The notes: generated from the sequence alone by a model not told the origin. Shown: positions 12,710-20,028, numbered from the stretch's first letter. The stretch: DNA of 23,125 nucleotides from ASMP01 sp964617015 (GCA_964617015.1 CAZTVG010000009.1:1-23125); one strand, 5' to 3'. Program-made: numbers and translations.

Positions 12710-13550
12710 CATAAATTACGGCACCGACAATGACAATCGCAGCAGCAAAATTTTTCCATCTAATTTTTTCTTTCAGGAAGAAAAAAGCAAAAATGTAAAT
12801 AAAAATCGGGCCGAGCATGAGGAGAAGAGTCGTGAACACAACCCCGACACTCAAATAACCATAATAAAGTAGGACCCTGTATGCCATCCATATTGCTCCT
12901 GTTGCAAATATTATCCATCTTACTTTGGTGCTTAATTTTTCGAATTTTGGCCTAAAAATAATCAAGCTTAATAAAAAAATAGAAGAACTCCTCAAAAAAT
13001 AAAAGGTTACAGGGGAATAAAAATCAAGGATTAATCTTGAAATTACAAGTTCTAGAGCAAAGAAGAAACTTCCGAGAATAGTAGCAATAAAGTATTTATT
13101 AAATTCAAGGTGATGTCTTTCAATATGGGAGAATACCAGAACAAGCCCGGCAATCAGTGCGGGAACCACAACTCTTATATTCCTTTCATAGAGTCCTTCT
13201 GCAAAAAAACTAAAAACAACTGCAAGCAAAATTATGAACAATGGCTCCAAAACCCTTGCAGGCTCAAGATTGCCTACTTTTTCCCATTTGAGAGAATAAA
13301 AAAACAGGAGATTTGCAATCATTGAAAACAAAACAACAAGGAGAAATATCATAATATTTTTCAGCTGCCATGCTGCTGCGTCCAGTTTCCAGAAGAAATA
13401 AATAAGAGGCAGCATAGAAATCACAACTGCTAAAAAGGCAGCAACCTGGTAAAGTCTGATGTTTATTTTTCTCTTTCTGAGAACTATTTTCTCTAAAATA
13501 GTTGCTCCTGCAAGCGCTACTGCTCCCAAAACAGGCAAGTAATAAACCAT
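12696..13550 (-). CDS. EamA/DMT-family transporter
   Basis: This 284-aa integral membrane protein has ten hydrophobic helices in two halves (about 1-135 and 150-284), the two-EamA layout of the drug/metabolite transporter superfamily. The second half ends with the common pattern ...FFFLKEKIRWKNFAAAIVIVGAVIYA, where an acidic-basic FLxEK motif precedes the last helix. It would move a small metabolite or amino acid across the membrane; the substrate cannot be told. A minus-strand TATA box (TTTAAACA from 13593) predicts a leader of about 14 nt that contains GAGGT, a Shine-Dalgarno, just before ATG 13550. The 3' end overlaps the PIN-like gene by 14 nt. Confidence 0.88.
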   Translation of the reverse strand: MVYYLPVLGAVALAGATILEKIVLRKRKINIRLYQVAAFLAVVISMLPLIYFFWKLDAAAWQLKNIMIFLLVVLFSMIANLLFFYSLKWEKVGNLEPARVLEPLFIILLAVVFSFFAEGLYERNIRVVVPALIAGLVLVFSHIERHHLEFNKYFIATILGSFFFALELVISRLILDFYSPVTFYFLRSSSIFLLSLIIFRPKFEKLSTKVRWIIFATGAIWMAYRVLLYYGYLSVGVVFTTLLLMLGPIFIYIFAFFFLKEKIRWKNFAAAIVIVGAVIYAITG

Positions 13551-13587
13551 CTAATTTAACCTCTTTTATCTGAAAAAGGAAAATATG

Positions 13588-13595
13588 TTTAAAAA
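13588..13595 (+). promoter_or_regulatory. TATA box of candidate ncRNA copy B
   Basis: TTTAAAAA begins 29 nt before G13617 on the plus strand. The same bases read on the other strand overlap the EamA TATA box (TTTAAACA from 13593), so the two divergent units share one promoter core. Confidence 0.5.
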
Positions 13596-13613
13596 TCTTT
13601 AAGGAATCTCTAG

Positions 13614-13720
13614 TTTGTTAAATAAACAGTATCTGTTAAGAAACTAACAGGTGGTTAAGTTAATTGAGCTGTTTAATAGTAACTTTTGGTTTTGCTATAG
13701 CTGATATTATTAATTTATAA
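13614..13720 (+). ncRNA. Candidate structured RNA family, copy B
   Basis: Homologous to 8541-8640. The first 26 bases match at 23 positions, and two of the three differences are a paired change. P1 is AACAG 13625-13629/CTGTT 13633-13637 with loop TAT. P2 is AACAG 13646-13650/CTGTT 13669-13673. P3 is TTAATAGTA 13673-13681/TATTATTAA 13705-13713 with one G-U pair and the conserved ATAGCT in its loop. The unit lies between the EamA and FSP1-like genes with no coding frame. Copy B lacks the A/T hairpin seen behind copy A. A cis-acting repeat shared by two promoter regions is the alternative to a free RNA. Confidence 0.6.
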
Positions 13721-13744
13721 TAAAAAACCATAAATAAGAAACCC

Positions 13745-14803
13745 TTAAGGCCTATATCTCCTCATTGTTTTCCATTCTATCAGGGTTTTAAGAACACCCG
13801 GAATAATGCCTGTTAAGGAAAGATTTTTATATGTCAGAATTCCATTCCACTTTCCCAGGCTTATGACCATGATTCTTGGTCTTGGTCTGTATCTGCAAAG
13901 CTTTTTCTTTTTCTCAAGTCTGCAGATATTTTTTACAACAATCTTAGCATGACATTCTGCATTTTGTGCTGTTTTCTCTTCTTTAACAGAAATAATGTCC
14001 CCAGCTACAAAGATATTACTGAATCCCCGTAGCTGGAGGTGTTGGTTAACTTTAACTTGATTTTCTTTATTTAAAAGGGAAGAAAAATTTTCTTCCATAA
14101 ATTCAAAGTTGGGTGTTATTCCGGTGCATAAGAAAGCCATGTCTGTTTTTATTTTCGTTCCTTTATCTGTTGTGAAAGTTCCTTTATTTCCCTTAACAAC
14201 CCTTTCACTGAAAATTATTTTCACGCCATTTTTTTCCAAGAACCCTTCAGCATATTGTCTTGCTTTTTTCGGGTTTCTTTCTATTAATTCAGGGCATGCG
14301 TGAACTATCTCGATTTTTTTGCTATTTCTCCCGTAATGCCAGATTATCTCTGCCGCCAGCTCCACACCAACAAGCCCTCCGCCGATTATTAGAATCTTCT
14401 CTGAGCTGCAGAGTTTTTCATAGCAATCCATTAGGGTGTTTGCCCTCGTAGAAACAACAAGATTTTTTTCCTTCATGGGAGAATTATAACTTGAACCAGA
14501 GGCAATTACAAGATAATCAAAATAGAGCTTTCTTTGAAAATCATTTATCGGCTTGACTATCACATTTTTTTCCGAGATTTTTTTGACTTCTCCTACAATT
14601 ATTCTTGTTTTGAAGAGGTAATTTCTGTGAAGAACCTGGATTTTTTTAATATGCTCTGGCTCAAATATTGTTCTGAGCACAGAGGGAGTAAATTCAAAGT
14701 AATCTTTCGCATCTACAAGTGTCACAGAAAATTTTTCTTTCTCCAGTTTTTTGGCTGCAAGAGCTCCTGCGAATCCTCCTCCGATAATAATTATTTTTTT
14801 CAT
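13745..14803 (-). CDS. FSP1/AIFM2-like FAD-dependent NAD(P)H oxidoreductase
   Basis: From ATG 14803 this is a 352-aa flavoprotein with two Rossmann motifs, IIGGGFAGALAA for FAD (residues 4-15) and IIGGGLVGVELA for NAD(P)H (about 140), plus FVAGDI near the C-terminus, the usual second FAD contact. The C-terminal run ending LKTLIEWKTMRRYRP closely parallels the end of AIFM2/FSP1 quinone reductases rather than disulfide reductases, and no redox-active CxxC is seen. It probably reduces a quinone-like or other acceptor at the membrane face. A TTG 18 nt upstream would add six residues; ATG is preferred. The TATA box (TTTAAATA from 14863) predicts a leader of about 31 nt. Confidence 0.85.
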   Translation of the reverse strand: MKKIIIIGGGFAGALAAKKLEKEKFSVTLVDAKDYFEFTPSVLRTIFEPEHIKKIQVLHRNYLFKTRIIVGEVKKISEKNVIVKPINDFQRKLYFDYLVIASGSSYNSPMKEKNLVVSTRANTLMDCYEKLCSSEKILIIGGGLVGVELAAEIIWHYGRNSKKIEIVHACPELIERNPKKARQYAEGFLEKNGVKIIFSERVVKGNKGTFTTDKGTKIKTDMAFLCTGITPNFEFMEENFSSLLNKENQVKVNQHLQLRGFSNIFVAGDIISVKEEKTAQNAECHAKIVVKNICRLEKKKKLCRYRPRPRIMVISLGKWNGILTYKNLSLTGIIPGVLKTLIEWKTMRRYRP

Positions 14804-14890
14804 CTTAGAAATAAGAAACAAATGAATAAGATTATCTAAGAAAATAGATTTATTCTATTTAAATATATCTTTCAGACCTGAAAAATCGGA

Positions 14891-15052
14891 TTAAACTTCT
14901 TCGTAAGTGAAACACCCCTTGATTTCTATCTCAACTTCAATGCTTTCTTCTATGTCATCTCTCTTGGCCTGCAAAAAGAAAAGTTCATCACATTCAAGAG
15001 TCTTTATCATTTTTTCCCTTTTTTGGACGTCTTCTTGAATAAGGTCTTTCAT
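14891..15052 (-). CDS. 53-aa acidic small protein with strong SD
   Basis: The frame from ATG 15052 encodes 53 residues beginning MKDLIQEDVQKREKMIKTLE, with two cysteines (about C21 and C47) and a beta-type acidic tail IEVEIEIKGCFTYEEV. The minus-strand GGTGATC at 15061-15055 is a perfect archaeal Shine-Dalgarno just before the ATG. A TATA box TTAAATAT from 15090 predicts transcription to start right at that motif. Codon structure is regular over the whole length, so I consider it real. No family is recognised. It lies between the FSP1-like gene and the divergent CARF-wHTH gene. Confidence 0.6.
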   Translation of the reverse strand: MKDLIQEDVQKREKMIKTLECDELFFLQAKRDDIEESIEVEIEIKGCFTYEEV

Positions 15053-15054
15053 TT

Positions 15055-15061
15055 GATCACC
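15055..15061 (-). promoter_or_regulatory. Shine-Dalgarno of 53-aa gene
   Basis: GGTGATC is fully complementary to the 3' end of archaeal 16S rRNA. It sits two bases from ATG 15052 and at the predicted 5' end of the transcript. This is unusual here, where most genes appear leaderless. Confidence 0.6.
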
Positions 15062-15193
15062 CCTATTATCTGTAATAAAAAGATATTTAATTTTATCTTT
15101 GGAATCTCAAAACAAAACTCTGAAACTTTAAATTAAAACAAACTTTTGACAAACAAAACAAAATATTTTAAACCTGTTTTTCCACTTTTTAAC

Positions 15194-15838
15194 ATGGGAT
15201 ATAAGGTAATAGCTCCTGTTGGAGACAATCCAAAAGCTCTTTTTGTGGGAATAAAAGAATTTCCTACAGAAAAAGTTTATCTTCTTACACCCCCTGAAAA
15301 CTTAAGGAGAGCAAAAGAACTGGCCAAGAAACTTGATGAATTTACAATAAAGTCAGAAATTATTGAATTAAGAGAAAACAATATTGAGGAAATGTTCTGT
15401 GTTTTTGGAGAATTATGCGCATCACATAATCCAGACGAAATTATAGTTAATATTGCAACAGGAGATCGGATGACTACATGTACTGCACTTAGCGCCAGTT
15501 TTGCAAATGGTCTCAAAGCTTTCGGAGTCAAAAATGACAAAGCAATGATGCTCCCAATAATGAAACTTTCTTATTACAATGAATTAACCGAGAATAAACT
15601 TAAAATTCTTCAGGAATTAAATCTTGAGAATTACATTTCGCTTAAGGATTTGCACAAAAAACTTGGAATGTCTATCTCTCTGCTATCCTATCACATTAAC
15701 GGAAACTACAAATACAAGGGTTTAATAGAATACAGGCTTGTTACAGTTAGAGAGAGTAATAATCAGCTTTTTGTTAAACTCTCTGAAATGGGGAACCTCC
15801 TGTTAAAAGGGTACATAAGCCAAACCAAGAAAAATTAA
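15194..15838 (+). CDS. CARF-wHTH transcription regulator
   Basis: From ATG 15194 this is a 214-aa protein. Residues 1-125 have the alpha/beta pattern of a CARF-type Rossmann domain: VIAPVGDNPKALFVGI, then EKVYLLTPPE, and the late signature IIVNIATGDRMTTCTAL (about 83-99), which corresponds to the NxTGGTK-like ligand loop. Residues about 132-209 form a winged helix (LKDLHKKLGMSISLLSYHI). The architecture matches Csa3-like and DUF6293 regulators, which sense cyclic oligoadenylate or another nucleotide. No CRISPR array or cas gene is nearby. An upstream TTG (15146) is rejected because a TATA box (TTTTAAAC from 15166) sits 28 nt before ATG 15194. It may control the redox genes that follow. Confidence 0.75.
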   Translation: MGYKVIAPVGDNPKALFVGIKEFPTEKVYLLTPPENLRRAKELAKKLDEFTIKSEIIELRENNIEEMFCVFGELCASHNPDEIIVNIATGDRMTTCTALSASFANGLKAFGVKNDKAMMLPIMKLSYYNELTENKLKILQELNLENYISLKDLHKKLGMSISLLSYHINGNYKYKGLIEYRLVTVRESNNQLFVKLSEMGNLLLKGYISQTKKN

Positions 15839-15869
15839 ATCATGTTCAATTAAAAAAACTGTTGAAAAA

Positions 15870-15962
15870 ATGAAGAAAAACAAAACATGCGAAAATTGTG
15901 AGGGAAAGCTTTGCTCTAGTTGTGGTGGCTGTAGCAATTGCAAAACCTGCAAGTGCAAATAA
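15870..15962 (+). CDS. Metallothionein-like 30-aa Cys-rich peptide
   Basis: The frame from ATG 15870 encodes 30 residues with eight cysteines (7, 10, 15, 18, 21, 24, 27, 29). They are arranged as CxxC, then CxxCxxCxxCxxCxC, separated by Ser, Gly, Asn and Lys. That density and spacing are those of a metal-thiolate cluster, as in metallothioneins; a zinc-knuckle or copper-binding role would look similar. It starts 31 bases after the CARF-wHTH stop and ends 23 bases before the thioredoxin gene, so it should be co-transcribed with them. No promoter of its own is clear. The family is not recognised, but an open frame with cysteines in a regular three-residue rhythm is unlikely by chance. Confidence 0.72.
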   Translation: MKKNKTCENCEGKLCSSCGGCSNCKTCKCK

Positions 15963-15985
15963 AATAAAAGAATTTAAAGAGGAAA

Positions 15986-16534
15986 ATGAAAAATAAAAAC
16001 ATAATTTTGGGAGCAATTGCAATAATTGTGGTAGTTGTGGTAATATTTATTTTTTCCGGAGGCTCTGAAGAAACAAGTACAGAAGTCACAAGCGAGCCTG
16101 TTGGAAACTGGATAAACTTTGAATTAAGAGATGTTGCAACCGGAGAGACATTCAAAATAAGTGATTTTTCAGACAAGCCTGTTTTTTTGGAAAGTTTTGC
16201 TGTATGGTGTCCTACATGCACCCGGCAGCAGAGAGAAACAAAAAAGTTTCATGAAGAAATAGGAGATTCTGTAGTTTCAATTTCCATTGATACAGATCCA
16301 AATGAGGATAAAGAAAAAATTCTTGAGCATATAGAAAGAAACGGGTTCAACTGGTATTACGCAGTTTCTCCTGTGGAGTTTACACGGTCTCTTATTGACC
16401 AGTTTGGGATTAACATAGTAAATGCTCCTTCTGCACCCATGATTCTTATATGTAATGGAGAAAAAGCCAGGCAATTGGATTCTGGAGTCAAGTCTGTAGA
16501 AAAGTTGAAAGAAGAAGTAGCTAGGGGGTGTTAG
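15986..16534 (+). CDS. Membrane-anchored TlpA/ResA-like thioredoxin
   Basis: This 182-aa protein starts with a transmembrane helix (residues 5-24), so its thioredoxin domain (about 40-182) faces outside. The active site is WCPTC (C75, C78), as in TlpA/ResA-type extracytoplasmic thioredoxins, followed by SISIDTDPNEDKEKI, which matches the inserted strand-helix of that group. A cis-proline type segment APSAPMILI is near residue 150, and the chain ends with a lone C182. It reduces or isomerises disulfides of exported proteins, fed electrons by CcdA. A GAGG Shine-Dalgarno precedes the ATG. The next gene, ccdA, begins directly at its stop codon. Confidence 0.9.
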   Translation: MKNKNIILGAIAIIVVVVVIFIFSGGSEETSTEVTSEPVGNWINFELRDVATGETFKISDFSDKPVFLESFAVWCPTCTRQQRETKKFHEEIGDSVVSISIDTDPNEDKEKILEHIERNGFNWYYAVSPVEFTRSLIDQFGINIVNAPSAPMILICNGEKARQLDSGVKSVEKLKEEVARGC

Positions 16535-17212
16535 ATGGTCTCTGTTCTTGTAAATTTATGGATAGCTTTTCTTGCAGGATTATTTGCACCACTTGCAGCT
16601 GTCTGTGTTTTACCTCTTTATCCGGGATTCCTTGCATATCTTTCAAATCAGTTTTCAGGTAAAGAATCAAAAAAAACATTTATCATGCTTGGATTATTAG
16701 TTGCTTTTGGAGTTATTTCATCTATGTTTTTGATTGGATTAATCTTCACAAAGCTTTTACAAACATCACTTACAAACGTCATAGGAATTATTTCTCCAAT
16801 TGCTTTTGGGATTCTGGCTGTTGTCAGCTTTTTCCTTATATTTAATTTTGACTTTAGCAGACTTTTCCCTCAGTTCAAAGTTCCTGTTGCAAAGAATCCT
16901 TTGTTAAGCTCTTATGGTTTTGGATTTTTCTTCGGAGCAATAGTTTTGCCATGTAATCCAGCTTCACTCATTGTTTTGTTTGCCATAAGTACCTCGACAA
17001 TTGATTTTGTCTCAAATATGTTTAATTTTGTATTCTTTGGAATCGGAATGGCTCTTCCATTACTTATATTTTCAGTGGTTTCAGCCCAGTGGTCTCAGGA
17101 AGTAATTGGGTTTTTGGCCAGAAACAAGAGAAAAATTAATTTACTGGCCGGACTTGCCATGCTCGGAATTTCCCTGTATTACCTTATATTTGTATTCAGG
17201 ATTTTCGGGTGA
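16535..17212 (+). CDS. ccdA: CcdA/DsbD-type thiol electron transporter
   Basis: This 225-aa membrane protein has six hydrophobic helices. The two redox cysteines expected in helices 1 and 4 are present: C24 in AAVCVLPLYPGF and C140 in VLPCNPASL, each beside the conserved prolines. CcdA carries reducing equivalents from cytoplasmic thioredoxin across the membrane to an outer thioredoxin-like protein. Its ATG follows the stop of the thioredoxin gene with no spacer, so the pair is translationally coupled. No cytochrome c maturation gene is in the window, so the role may be disulfide reduction in surface proteins or metal handling rather than cytochrome assembly. Confidence 0.92.
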   Translation: MVSVLVNLWIAFLAGLFAPLAAVCVLPLYPGFLAYLSNQFSGKESKKTFIMLGLLVAFGVISSMFLIGLIFTKLLQTSLTNVIGIISPIAFGILAVVSFFLIFNFDFSRLFPQFKVPVAKNPLLSSYGFGFFFGAIVLPCNPASLIVLFAISTSTIDFVSNMFNFVFFGIGMALPLLIFSVVSAQWSQEVIGFLARNKRKINLLAGLAMLGISLYYLIFVFRIFG

Positions 17213-17232
17213 TAAAACAGTGTTAAATTTGT

Positions 17233-17245
17233 TTTGATGATCAAA
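17233..17245 (+). promoter_or_regulatory. Inverted repeat upstream of DUF3179 promoter
   Basis: TTTGAT and ATCAAA flank one central base. The repeat is directly upstream of the TATA box TTATAAAA (from 17252), which sits 30 nt before ATG 17282. Position and symmetry fit an operator for a dimeric regulator, perhaps the CARF-wHTH protein. That link is a guess. Confidence 0.35.
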
Positions 17246-17281
17246 GGTTAATTATAAAAATAAGAAAATGCTCATGTCTAA

Positions 17282-18283
17282 ATGAAAAAAAAGAGTTCAT
17301 ATATAAAATACGGAATTCTCATTCTGGCAGTGGCCATAGTAATTTCAGGGATTTTCTTGTTCAGTAATCAGGAGGGAAGTGAAATTATCATATCAGAAAG
17401 CACAGATTTTGACAAAGGAGAAATAAAAATTGCACCAGACGGTACGAAATATATAATAAATCCCAATAAAATTCTTGCAGGAGGACCTCCAAAAGACGGC
17501 ATACCAAGCATAGATAATCCAAAATTTGTGTCTGTAGAAGAAGCAGATAAATGGATTCAGGACAATGAACTGGTTCTTGCCATTATTTACAAAGATGTAA
17601 AGAGAGTTTATCCGTTGCAGATAATGGTCTGGCACGAAATTGTCAATGACTTTATTGCAGGAGATCCTATCTTAATAACATATTGTCCTTTGTGTGGCTC
17701 TGGAATAGCATATGAAAGGACCCTAGGTGGAGAAACAGTGGAATTTGGAACTTCGGGAAAACTCTTCAACTCAAATCTAGTAATGTATGACAGAAAAACA
17801 GATACTTATTGGCAACAGATAGATGGAAAAGCCATAGTTGGAGAATTAACCGGACAAGAATTGAAAGAAATTTCTATAGATACTGTTGTCTGGAGAGATT
17901 GGAAAGTAGCACATCCTGATTCAGAAGTTTTGAGTCAGGATACAGGGTTTAACAGAAATTATGGAAGAGATCCTTATGGAAGTTATCAAGAAGACAGTTT
18001 CTTGTTATTCCCTGTAGAAGGGAGAGATGATAGAGTCCATCCAAAAACAGTAATATTTGGAGTAGAAATTAACGATAAATTTAAAGCTTATAGAGAGGAT
18101 GACTTAAAAGAAACAGGAGTGATTGAAGATGAGTTTTTCGGAGTTAACATAAGATTAGAGAGAGATGATGTAGGAATTGTAAAAATAACAAACTTAGATA
18201 CAGGAGAGGAGATTGTAAAGGAAAGAGATTTCTGGTTTGCATGGTATGCCTTTCATCCAGATACAGAACTTTACTCAGGGTAA
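17282..18283 (+). CDS. Membrane-anchored DUF3179 protein
   Basis: This 333-aa protein has an N-terminal transmembrane helix (about 9-28) and an outside domain. It matches the DUF3179 pattern: ILAGGPPKDGIPSIDNPKF near residues 64-82, YPLQIMVWHEIVND (H118), then the hallmark ITYCPLCGSG (C135, C138) and GTSGKLFNSNLVMYDRKTDTYWQQ. The family has no established activity; the conserved Cys pair and His suggest redox or metal binding. It follows the thioredoxin-CcdA pair with its own promoter (TATA from 17252), so it could be a client whose cysteines are kept reduced by them. It is full length. Confidence 0.88.
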   Translation: MKKKSSYIKYGILILAVAIVISGIFLFSNQEGSEIIISESTDFDKGEIKIAPDGTKYIINPNKILAGGPPKDGIPSIDNPKFVSVEEADKWIQDNELVLAIIYKDVKRVYPLQIMVWHEIVNDFIAGDPILITYCPLCGSGIAYERTLGGETVEFGTSGKLFNSNLVMYDRKTDTYWQQIDGKAIVGELTGQELKEISIDTVVWRDWKVAHPDSEVLSQDTGFNRNYGRDPYGSYQEDSFLLFPVEGRDDRVHPKTVIFGVEINDKFKAYREDDLKETGVIEDEFFGVNIRLERDDVGIVKITNLDTGEEIVKERDFWFAWYAFHPDTELYSG

Positions 18284-18351
18284 TAAAAAGAATTAAAAAA
18301 TAATTAAAATATGGTGAGAGGAAATGTTAAATAACCTTAACACTGAGATAA

Positions 18352-18390
18352 TGCGTAAACTAACATTATTATTTTCATTAACAGTTCGCA
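18352..18390 (+). promoter_or_regulatory. Stem element upstream of 18441 promoter
   Basis: TGCG 18352-18355 pairs with CGCA 18387-18390. After a two-base bulge, AACT pairs with AGTT (18383-18386), giving an 8-bp stem. It lies just upstream of the TATA box TATAAAAT (from 18410), 31 nt before ATG 18441, inside the 157-bp space behind the DUF3179 gene. It could be an operator or a small RNA hairpin. It starts behind a GTTAAATAA that recalls copies A and B, but the rest does not align. Confidence 0.3.
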
Positions 18391-18440
18391 CAAAGCAGTA
18401 ATTTAATAATATAAAATATACAGATATAAATAAAAAAGAG

Positions 18441-19451
18441 ATGAAAAAAATCAGGGTTATTCAGTTTGGTTTAGGGGCAATGGGTAGTTACATGGCTAAA
18501 ATTATCCTGGAGAAAAAAAATCTGGAACTTGTTGGAGCAATTATCAGAAGTGATGAAGATAACGGAAAAGATGTTGGCAAGCTCATCGGGTTAAATAAAA
18601 AAACAGGAATCAAAGCCTCAAATAATCCTGAAGAAGTTTTCAAAAAAGCGAAAGCAGATATAATGCTTCATGCAGCTGTGTCTTATGTCCCACAGGTCTG
18701 GGAACAGATTAAGCCGGCTGTTGTTTCAGGGATTAATGTTGTTACAATTGCTGAAGAGATGGGATATCCTTTTGTAAAATATCCTTCTTTATCAAGGGAA
18801 ATGGACAAAACAGCAAAAAAACATAATGTCAGCATTCTTGGCTCTGGCATAAATCCTGGTTTTGCAATGGACTTAATGCCTTTGATTATTTCAGGAATAT
18901 GTAGAGAGGTAAAATCAGTTAGAGTTACAAGAGTCATAGATTTTTCTCCTTTCGGGCCCTCAATCCAAAAAAATATCGGAATAGGAATGAATGCAAAAGA
19001 ATTTAAAAATAAATTAAAGAGTAAAAAACTCCCGCTGCACATTGGACTGCCCGAATCAACTTACATGCTGGCTTCAGGACTACAATGGAAAATTGATAAA
19101 CTCATGGAAAAGCGTGAGCCTGTATTAGCAAAACACTCTATTAAAGTTCCAGGGTATATGACAGTTCAAAAAGGAAAAGTAGCAGGATTTAATCATAGAT
19201 GCTTTGGATTTTACAGAGGCAAAAAATTGATTGTCCTTGAAGAGCTTGGAAGAGTCGACCCTCATGAAAAATATGAAAACATAATAACAATAGAGGGAAA
19301 ACCAAAATTGATTGAAATCATCAATGTTCCTCCCGGAAACATCACAACAACAAGTCATGCAGTTAATTTAATTCCTCAAGTTGTAAATGCCAGACCAGGA
19401 CTATTGTCAATGCTAGATTTGCCTGTTGCCCCGGTTTTAGTAAAAAAATGA
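18441..19451 (+). CDS. 2,4-diaminopentanoate dehydrogenase-like oxidoreductase
   Basis: This 336-aa protein belongs to the DapB/diaminopentanoate dehydrogenase group. The Rossmann motif FGLGAMGSYMAKII is at residues 9-22. ADIMLHAAVSYVPQVWEQIK and GINVVTIAEEMGYPF follow, then LGSGINPGFAMDLMPL, the segment after which members bind substrate. The long form (about 335 aa) fits diaminopentanoate dehydrogenase of ornithine fermentation better than dihydrodipicolinate reductase (about 250 aa). It would oxidise or reduce an amino group next to a chain carbon with NAD(P). The archaeal homologues have unproven substrates. The promoter is leaderless. It overlaps the next gene by four bases (ATGA). Confidence 0.8.
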   Translation: MKKIRVIQFGLGAMGSYMAKIILEKKNLELVGAIIRSDEDNGKDVGKLIGLNKKTGIKASNNPEEVFKKAKADIMLHAAVSYVPQVWEQIKPAVVSGINVVTIAEEMGYPFVKYPSLSREMDKTAKKHNVSILGSGINPGFAMDLMPLIISGICREVKSVRVTRVIDFSPFGPSIQKNIGIGMNAKEFKNKLKSKKLPLHIGLPESTYMLASGLQWKIDKLMEKREPVLAKHSIKVPGYMTVQKGKVAGFNHRCFGFYRGKKLIVLEELGRVDPHEKYENIITIEGKPKLIEIINVPPGNITTTSHAVNLIPQVVNARPGLLSMLDLPVAPVLVKK

Positions 19452-19966
19452 AAAGAGATGTTAAAAGAAAATATCTTCCTGAATTTGTTTACGGGGGAAT
19501 GGACGGAGCAATAACAACTTTTGCAATTATCTCAGGAGTTGTCGGGGCTTCGTTAGGTTCTGCCATAGTCTTGATTCTGGGCTTTGCTAATTTGTTTGCA
19601 GACGGATTTTCCATGGCTGTTTCAAATTATTTTTCTGTAAAATCAAGAAATGAAATGCTGAAAGAACCTGAAAAAAATCCAATGAAAACAGCAACTGCTA
19701 CATTTTTTTCTTTCTTTGTGATAGGACTTATTCCATTGTTTTCGTTTGTTGCTGCGGCACTTACAAAAAATCCTGGTTTAATTGAGAGTCAGTTCAGATA
19801 TTCAGTTGTTCTGACTGCCCTGGCCCTGATAATTGTCGGCTGGTTTAGAGGAGTGATTACAGGAAAACACAAAATTAGATCAGCAATTCAGGCACTGGTG
19901 ATAGGAGGAATTGCTGCACTGCTTGCATTCTCAGTAGGATATTTCATCAGAAGTTTAATCGGTTAA
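19448..19966 (+). CDS. VIT1/CCC1-family iron or manganese transporter
   Basis: This 172-aa membrane protein has about five hydrophobic helices. Its start matches the VIT1/CCC1 pattern: FVYGGMDGAITTFAIISGVVGA, then ANLFADGFSMAVSNYFSVKS with the metal-selecting Asp and Met in helices 1 and 2. Family members export Fe(II) or Mn(II) from the cytoplasm in exchange for protons. The cytosolic zinc-binding insertion of plant VIT1 is reduced here to a short loop (EMLKEPEKNP), giving a compact form. The ATG overlaps the upstream stop, so the two genes form one unit. A link between metal export and the upstream dehydrogenase is not obvious. Confidence 0.9.
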   Translation: MKRDVKRKYLPEFVYGGMDGAITTFAIISGVVGASLGSAIVLILGFANLFADGFSMAVSNYFSVKSRNEMLKEPEKNPMKTATATFFSFFVIGLIPLFSFVAAALTKNPGLIESQFRYSVVLTALALIIVGWFRGVITGKHKIRSAIQALVIGGIAALLAFSVGYFIRSLIG

Positions 19967-20028
19967 CTTTATATAAGATAAACTATTTTAGTCAAAAAGA
20001 GAAGGAGATAAATTAAAAAAGAGGAAAA

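Noticed and set aside
15146..15193. TTG start for the CARF-wHTH protein
   Set aside because: It is upstream of the TATA box that places transcription at ATG 15194.
15841..15869. Separate promoter for the Cys-rich peptide
   Set aside because: The AT-rich stretch AATTAAAA lies too close to the ATG for the usual spacing; co-transcription with the regulator gene is simpler.
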